From Candidatus Poribacteria bacterium (GTDB lineage: Bacteria; Poribacteria; WGA-4E; WGA-3G), in assembly GCA_026702755.1 (NCBI GenBank), contig JAPPBX010000082.1, positions 1-64,000 of the forward strand: a stretch of 64,000 nt of DNA, in the 5' to 3' direction. The translations under genes were made by a program, and so were the position numbers. This document shows, piece by piece, positions 59,309 through 64,000 of this stretch. The notes below the pieces were generated by a model that worked only from the letters and a program-made list of their open reading frames with translations, did no database searches and was not told the origin of the DNA. The number at the start of each line of letters is the position of its first letter. Within the stretch, counting starts at the first letter, position 1.

Positions 59309-60919
59309 ATGTCAAGGCAATTAAGACGCAGTTTGCAAGCCGCGATTAAAAAATGTCAAATCTTTTTCCTCCTCTGTATTATCCTTCCTGCCACCGCGGA
59401 AGAGGGAAACCAGTTCTTGAACCGTGGTGATGAACTGCTCAGACTCGTACAATCTGAGGCACTTGAGGCACAGGTAGTGGCATTGCAGGAAAACATCGCT
59501 CCAGGACGTAACTTACGCGCCTACCGCACACGCAGCGCACACCACCGAGAAGCAACCGATAATATCGTCCGTTACATTATGAGTCAGTTTAGCCGTTCGC
59601 CACGCTTGAAAGTCAGTGAACAGGTCTTTGGGGGCATCAGAAATGTGACGGCTGTTCTACCCGCGCGGTCAACTTCGTCCAGCAATCGCATTTTTATCGT
59701 TTGCGCGCATTATGACTCGCAAGCTGAGCGTGATCCGAATTGGAATCCGTTAGCCTCCACCGCACCGGGTGCAAACGATAACGGGACTGGTGTTGCGGCT
59801 CTGTTAGAAATTGCCTACCTTCTAAGTCGTTATGAATACAATCACGAACTAAGATTCGTTGCCTTAGGGGGCGAGGAACTCGGTTTTCTCGGCAGCCGTC
59901 ACTACGTTAGAGAAGCTTCCGCTATAGGCAAGAGTGATGAAAACGACACCGCTTCTGTTCGCGAAAACATCGTCGGGGTTTTTAACTTAGATATGTTTGG
60001 TTTCAACTGGAAAAGCGACCTCGTTGAAATCGTCACCAATAACGATTCTGCATGGATAGGTCGCGCTCTCATAATTGCGAATACGTGGTATAACATCGGT
60101 TTGAAGATTCGTCGGACCCAAGATGAATTCGTTGATATTTCCTCTCACAAACCCTTCTGGGACGCTGGCTACAACTCTGTTACTTTAACTGAAAGCTCAA
60201 CACCGTGGCGAGATTCTCAGAACTATGATGCCAATCCTTTCTATCACACATCCAACGACACTGCTGATAAGGTTAACTTCGGTTTAGTGAGAAAAGTAAC
60301 ACAACTTGTGCTCGTTACAGTGGACAGTCTCCTCACGTCCATGTTTGAAGCAACACGGGAGATTCCACAGGTGACATTGGCACTTCCAACGACTACTAAA
60401 GAGAGTAAATTGGAAATCAATGGAACGTTTCATTCAGATTTTCCGATTGATATCATTATTCATCCGAGTCAAACAGTGGCTACCTTGGATCGAGAAACGC
60501 AAACTTACACAGCAACAGTGCCATTACATCCTGGAGAGAACACGCTCCGTGTGACAGCACGCTATCCACTTGGTGCGACTTCAGTCGCACAATCGGTTAT
60601 TTTGACAGAACCGTTCGCTTGGAGAGATGTAATCGTGTTTCCGAACCCCGCACGTTCAGACGGTTTAACCGAATTCCGCGTCACTGCAAATGTAGACATG
60701 ACAGACATGCGGGTACACGTTTATGATTCCGGTGGGAACCTGATAAAGCGGATTGAAGGTGTCGCTGACAGGTTAGATCAACGTATCTGGCGGACATGGT
60801 GGAATCAGCAAACTTCTTATGGGTTAGCGGTATCGCCGGGTGTTTATGTCTGCCATATTTCGGTTGTTTCAAAGGGAGGGACGTATGCCTACCTGGAGAA
60901 ATTGGCGATTTTGCGGTGA
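59309..60919 (+). CDS. Secreted M28 aminopeptidase with C-terminal sorting-like domain
   Basis: This 536-aa protein has a signal peptide (about 1-30), an M28 zinc peptidase domain with CAHYDSQ, GANDNGTGVAALLE, LGGEELGFLG, NLDMFGF and HTSNDTADKV in order, and beta-rich C-terminal modules. The last one (VFPNPARSDGLTEFRVTANV, VHVYDSGGNLIKRI, GVYVCHISV) resembles FlgD-Ig or type 9 secretion C-terminal domains. These occur in proteins sent to the cell surface by T9SS, but such a system is not shown here and the resemblance alone does not prove it. Confidence 0.88.
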   Translation: MSRQLRRSLQAAIKKCQIFFLLCIILPATAEEGNQFLNRGDELLRLVQSEALEAQVVALQENIAPGRNLRAYRTRSAHHREATDNIVRYIMSQFSRSPRLKVSEQVFGGIRNVTAVLPARSTSSSNRIFIVCAHYDSQAERDPNWNPLASTAPGANDNGTGVAALLEIAYLLSRYEYNHELRFVALGGEELGFLGSRHYVREASAIGKSDENDTASVRENIVGVFNLDMFGFNWKSDLVEIVTNNDSAWIGRALIIANTWYNIGLKIRRTQDEFVDISSHKPFWDAGYNSVTLTESSTPWRDSQNYDANPFYHTSNDTADKVNFGLVRKVTQLVLVTVDSLLTSMFEATREIPQVTLALPTTTKESKLEINGTFHSDFPIDIIIHPSQTVATLDRETQTYTATVPLHPGENTLRVTARYPLGATSVAQSVILTEPFAWRDVIVFPNPARSDGLTEFRVTANVDMTDMRVHVYDSGGNLIKRIEGVADRLDQRIWRTWWNQQTSYGLAVSPGVYVCHISVVSKGGTYAYLEKLAILR

Positions 60920-61049
60920 GGCATATTATGTGCTCAAGTAAACTTTCAAAAGGCAAGTTTTTTGGGGTGGAACAGAAACTTACATGTAGACTTTCAGTCC
61001 GTGATGTAGTAGGATAAATAACAGAAAAGACTAACAATAAGGAGAAAAA

Positions 61050-62669
61050 ATGCGAAGTTTCGGAACACATGGACGCGTACGCCCTGAACAGCATTATATC
61101 GTCTCACGCAGCAAGGAGATTGCTGATTTCATCAGTCGGATCAAAGATGGCAAGTATATCGTGTTGTTCGCGCCGCGGCAAACCGGCAAAACTACTTTTT
61201 TTCGATTGGCAATTGAGGCCCTCACACAAGCGGATCCAACCTATTTCCCGATTCAATTGGACTTCCAAACGATGCGAAATGCCTCCCCTGCTACTTTTTA
61301 CGATCGACTCTATCAAATGATTTGCATGCAAATTGAGAGCGTTTTCCAAAAACGCAGGGGCGTGCTTTCTCAAGCTTTAACACAGTTTCTGGAAAACACA
61401 ACATTAACCGATGATTTTTCGATGCTGCTGTTTTTTAAACAGCTCACAGGTTTGTTGAACAGCGATTCTCACCAGGGTGTGCCTGCTTTCAAGAGGGTTG
61501 TACTCCTTATTGACGAGTTTGATGGCATCCCGAAGACGGTTGTGAGCGATTTTCTGTACGCGCTTCGTCAGATTTACCTTTCTGATGAGATGCAATGTCC
61601 GCATAGTGTCGGTATTGTAGGAGTAAAGAGTATCACACAACTTGACTACGATAGGTCCATTTCGCCTTTCAATATCCAAGACGAGTTCCGTTTACCTAAT
61701 TTTACGGTTGAACAAGTGCAAGAGTTGTTTGGGCAATATACGGTTGAAGTCGGACAAGCCTTCGCACCGGAAGTCATTAAAGCCCTCCATAAACAGACAG
61801 CTGGACAACCCTTTCTTGTCAATCGGTGTGCACAGGTACTCACGGAGGAACTGGACATTCCCAAAACAGAAACGATTACAATGATAGATTTTGCCAAGGC
61901 ACATAAGCGGCTCCTGGCGGAAGGGAATACCAACATTGATCACCTACGAACTAACGTCCGTCGCGACCGCCGCTTTGAAACACTCCTCTTGCAAATCGCC
62001 TCTTATGAAAACGGTTTGCCATTCAGTCCAGATGACACTCTCATGAATGAACTCGTCACGTATGGGGTTATCGCAGAAGGAGTTGACGGTATGTGTGAGA
62101 TTGTTAACCCGATTTATCAGCACCGCATCCTCCAGATATTCAAACCTACTTTTAACGGGCTTGAAAACGTGTACTTTCCGGAAGATAGCGGGGAAAATTT
62201 TATTGATTACCTCACACCTACAGGTGAACTTGCGATGGAATCCCTTCTCGATAACTTTCAGGCGTTTATCGCGCGTGCCGGTTTCCGCATACTGCAGGTA
62301 CCGGATACCCCACAAGAATACGTCGGTCAGCACCTCCTTTACGCCTATTTGGATCACTTCGTCCGTGTCGTGGGTGCCGATATGTTTCTTGAAGTTCAAA
62401 CCGGGCGGGGTCGAATAGATCTACTCATCGTATATAATCAGCGAAAATACATTGTTGAAACAAAGATATGGGAAGGTGTCCGGTATTATCAGGCAGGTAA
62501 AAAGCAACTTGCCGCGTACATGAAATTAGAGACCGCGGTAGAGGGATACTATGTCGTTTTCGATCATCGTCAGAATCCAGAAGCACAAGTAGAAACAGAG
62601 GAAGTAGATGGCGTAGAAATTCGGAGTTATGTCATTCCTGTTTTACAAAGACCGCCATCAGCAGTTTAG
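61050..62669 (+). CDS. AAA ATPase with PD-(D/E)XK-like C-terminus
   Basis: This 539-aa protein has a P-loop ATPase domain with Walker A APRQTGKTTF (about residues 40-49) and Walker B VLLIDEFDGI, and a C-terminal region FLEVQTGRGRIDLLIVYNQR-KYIVETKIW of PD-(D/E)XK type, with Asp and E-x-K in the expected order. It is akin to the AAA-ATPase/DUF1703 proteins common in Bacteroidetes and related groups. Function is unproven; nuclease or mobile-DNA roles have been suggested. AAGGAG precedes the ATG. Confidence 0.82.
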   Translation: MRSFGTHGRVRPEQHYIVSRSKEIADFISRIKDGKYIVLFAPRQTGKTTFFRLAIEALTQADPTYFPIQLDFQTMRNASPATFYDRLYQMICMQIESVFQKRRGVLSQALTQFLENTTLTDDFSMLLFFKQLTGLLNSDSHQGVPAFKRVVLLIDEFDGIPKTVVSDFLYALRQIYLSDEMQCPHSVGIVGVKSITQLDYDRSISPFNIQDEFRLPNFTVEQVQELFGQYTVEVGQAFAPEVIKALHKQTAGQPFLVNRCAQVLTEELDIPKTETITMIDFAKAHKRLLAEGNTNIDHLRTNVRRDRRFETLLLQIASYENGLPFSPDDTLMNELVTYGVIAEGVDGMCEIVNPIYQHRILQIFKPTFNGLENVYFPEDSGENFIDYLTPTGELAMESLLDNFQAFIARAGFRILQVPDTPQEYVGQHLLYAYLDHFVRVVGADMFLEVQTGRGRIDLLIVYNQRKYIVETKIWEGVRYYQAGKKQLAAYMKLETAVEGYYVVFDHRQNPEAQVETEEVDGVEIRSYVIPVLQRPPSAV

Positions 62670-62722
62670 ACGGCGTGTCGCAATTAAGAGAAAACCAAAA
62701 GACTGAGAAGAGAGAAAACACT

Positions 62723-62752
62723 TTGACAATTCCTCAAAAGTTGTGTTAGAAT
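62723..62752 (+). promoter_or_regulatory. Promoter for HtrA-like gene
   Basis: TTGACA (62723-62728), 18-base spacer, TAGAAT (62747-62752). It lies about 87 bases ahead of the ATG. Confidence 0.65.
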
Positions 62753-62838
62753 ACACTATACAGAAATGGAGATAAAGGGAATTGGACAATGCTGGAAAAC
62801 TATCGGATGGTAATATTTTAACCGATGGAGGTAATTTA

Positions 62839-64000
62839 ATGAGAAAAAATATCAATTTCTATTTTACCTTGCTACTTACTGTCGTTATAGTTTCTTCGTG
62901 TGCGCAATCTGTTGATCAACAGAGCGATTTGGAACTGTTGACTTCTGTCGAAAACGCTTTTGTGAACATTGTAAACCGAAGTAAACCTGCTATTGTCGGA
63001 ATTTTTGTTACAGCTCCGGAGGGATCTGAACCTCAACATCGTGTGGGATCAGGATTTATTTTTCGGGAAGAGGGCTACATTCTAACAAACGACCATGTTG
63101 TGCGGGACGCGCGACATATCATGGTGACATTGTTAGATGATACCAGATTTGAGGCAGAGCTTGTCGGGACAGATGTAAATACTGATGTCGCAGTTCTGAA
63201 GATTGAACGGGAAGAAGCCTTCCCCGTGCTTCCATTAGCGGATTCATCGAAGGTTCGGGTGGGACAATTCGCTATTGCTATCGGCAACCCATTCCGACTT
63301 GATTACACTGTAACGACGGGTGTTGTGAGCGGTAAAGGACGCGCTATTCTTCGCGGTTTTAGTTTGATTCGATACCAAGACTTTATTCAGACAGACGCTT
63401 GGATTAATACCGGTAGTAGCGGTGGTCCGTTGCTGAATATCCGCGGTGAAGTTATTGGCATTAATGCATTAATTCGGCGGCTTGATAGCGGTGAAAATAC
63501 ACCGGCTCCCGCGATGGCAGGGGCAGGATTCGCTATTCCCATCAATCTCGTGAAGACCGTTGGCGATCAACTGATTGCCAGTGGACGTGTTATCCGCGGT
63601 TACCTTGGTGTTTCGATGCGGGAGACAAGGCAAGGCATCCGCATCAGACCTGTCGGCGAAAATACACCCGCATACCTTGGGGGACTCCGACGCAACGACA
63701 TCATTTTTGAATACAATGGCGAAAAAGTGCAGAAGTCCGTTGAACTCCAAATGCTTGTTGCTGAATCACAGGTAGGTAAGCGATCTGTGATTAAGGTTTT
63801 GCGGCAAGGACACGAAAGAACATTGAATGTGACTATCGGTGAAGTGCCACCTGAATGGACAGGGCAGGCTATTGATGTTGAATCTGTCTCTTGGAAAATG
63901 CTCGGTTTGTCGGTTCGGAAGCTGAGAACAGGCGATTTTGAAAGATATACTTACTTAACCGATGAGGATCAGGGCGTTATCGTTGAGAGCGTTAAGGAAG
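62839..64000 (+). CDS. HtrA/DegP-like serine protease lipoprotein (3' end cut)
   Basis: This gene runs off the window after 387 codons. It is a trypsin-like protease of the HtrA/DegP family with a lipoprotein signal peptide (lipobox SSC at 19-21), so it probably sits on the periplasmic face of a membrane. The catalytic triad is His86 (TNDHVV), Asp116 (NTDVAV) and Ser194 (TGSSGGPL). A first PDZ domain follows (RGYLGVSMRE to LNVTIGEV), and a second begins near the window end. GATGGAGG lies ahead of the ATG. Confidence 0.92.
   Translation, partial: MRKNINFYFTLLLTVVIVSSCAQSVDQQSDLELLTSVENAFVNIVNRSKPAIVGIFVTAPEGSEPQHRVGSGFIFREEGYILTNDHVVRDARHIMVTLLDDTRFEAELVGTDVNTDVAVLKIEREEAFPVLPLADSSKVRVGQFAIAIGNPFRLDYTVTTGVVSGKGRAILRGFSLIRYQDFIQTDAWINTGSSGGPLLNIRGEVIGINALIRRLDSGENTPAPAMAGAGFAIPINLVKTVGDQLIASGRVIRGYLGVSMRETRQGIRIRPVGENTPAYLGGLRRNDIIFEYNGEKVQKSVELQMLVAESQVGKRSVIKVLRQGHERTLNVTIGEVPPEWTGQAIDVESVSWKMLGLSVRKLRTGDFERYTYLTDEDQGVIVESVKE

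Noticed and set aside
1-64000. tRNA or rRNA genes
   Set aside because: No cloverleaf-like or rRNA-like stretch could be recognised by eye in the intergenic regions.

Overview
The window looks like a piece of chromosome from an uncultured, Gram-negative-type bacterium with a large, repeat-rich genome. Candidatus Poribacteria or a similar sponge/marine lineage is the best guess. This rests on the expanded PhyH dioxygenases, LRR and dockerin proteins, WD40 and TPR proteins, a sigma factor with a C-terminal extension, a LpxL-type acyltransferase, and many short palindromic intergenic repeats. No rRNA, tRNA, CRISPR array or transposase was seen. Taxonomy is inferred from gene style only.

Layout. 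1-3029: a HerA-like ATPase fragment, a NurA-like nuclease and a DNA methyltransferase in a tight operon, a candidate DNA-processing or defence module. 3414-10231: AlkC-like repair protein, HAD hydrolase, a tandem triplet of PhyH oxygenases with an HxG metal motif, an ankyrin protein and an AAC(3)-family acetyltransferase. 10255-19951: RDD, SpoIIM, DUF58, MoxR, DUF4350 and DUF4129 proteins plus three multi-pass membrane proteins, the widespread MoxR/DUF58 membrane cluster; a frameshifted remnant of another membrane paralogue lies at about 20029-20083. 20274-30331: LamG protein, LpxL-type acyltransferase, C-terminal processing protease, large DUF6785-like membrane protein, ABC ATPase, GCPII-like M28 peptidase and a PhoB-type response regulator. 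30516-36892, all minus strand: sigma-region-4-like regulator with a possible leader peptide, nucleotidyltransferase, WD40 protein, GNAT, RsgA and IF-1. 37064-38838: a canonical HxD PhyH oxygenase and an EamA transporter.

38962-45506 is the most striking part. Two secreted LRR + TIM-barrel-like glycosidase + dockerin proteins sit next to an ECF sigma factor fused through one transmembrane segment to the same glycosidase-like domain. In the fusion, two acidic residues shared by the enzyme-like copies are replaced by Ala and Val, which suggests a pseudo-enzyme sensor built into a sigma factor. The block is bracketed by the 3' end of the EamA gene and a degenerate copy of that same end.

45980-49880: a decayed toxin-antitoxin pair (frameshifted antitoxin, internally deleted PIN toxin), a clan AA aspartic protease with a small partner, and aconitase. 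50059-59171: a five-gene minus-strand run (TGS GTPase, vWA protein, M20 amidohydrolase, cyclase/NB-ARC/TPR regulator, TPR protein). 59309-64000: secreted M28 peptidase, AAA ATPase with PD-(D/E)XK-like tail, and an HtrA-like lipoprotein protease cut by the window edge.

Intergenic DNA carries at least three dispersed repeat families: about 104 bp GTTGGGTTT...AACCCAACCTAC elements, GGACTTACGCA-ended elements with a C5/G5 hairpin, and small variable hairpins often beside GCTGA-type heptamer runs. Several promoters of the form TTGACA-N17/18-TAAAAT are readable.
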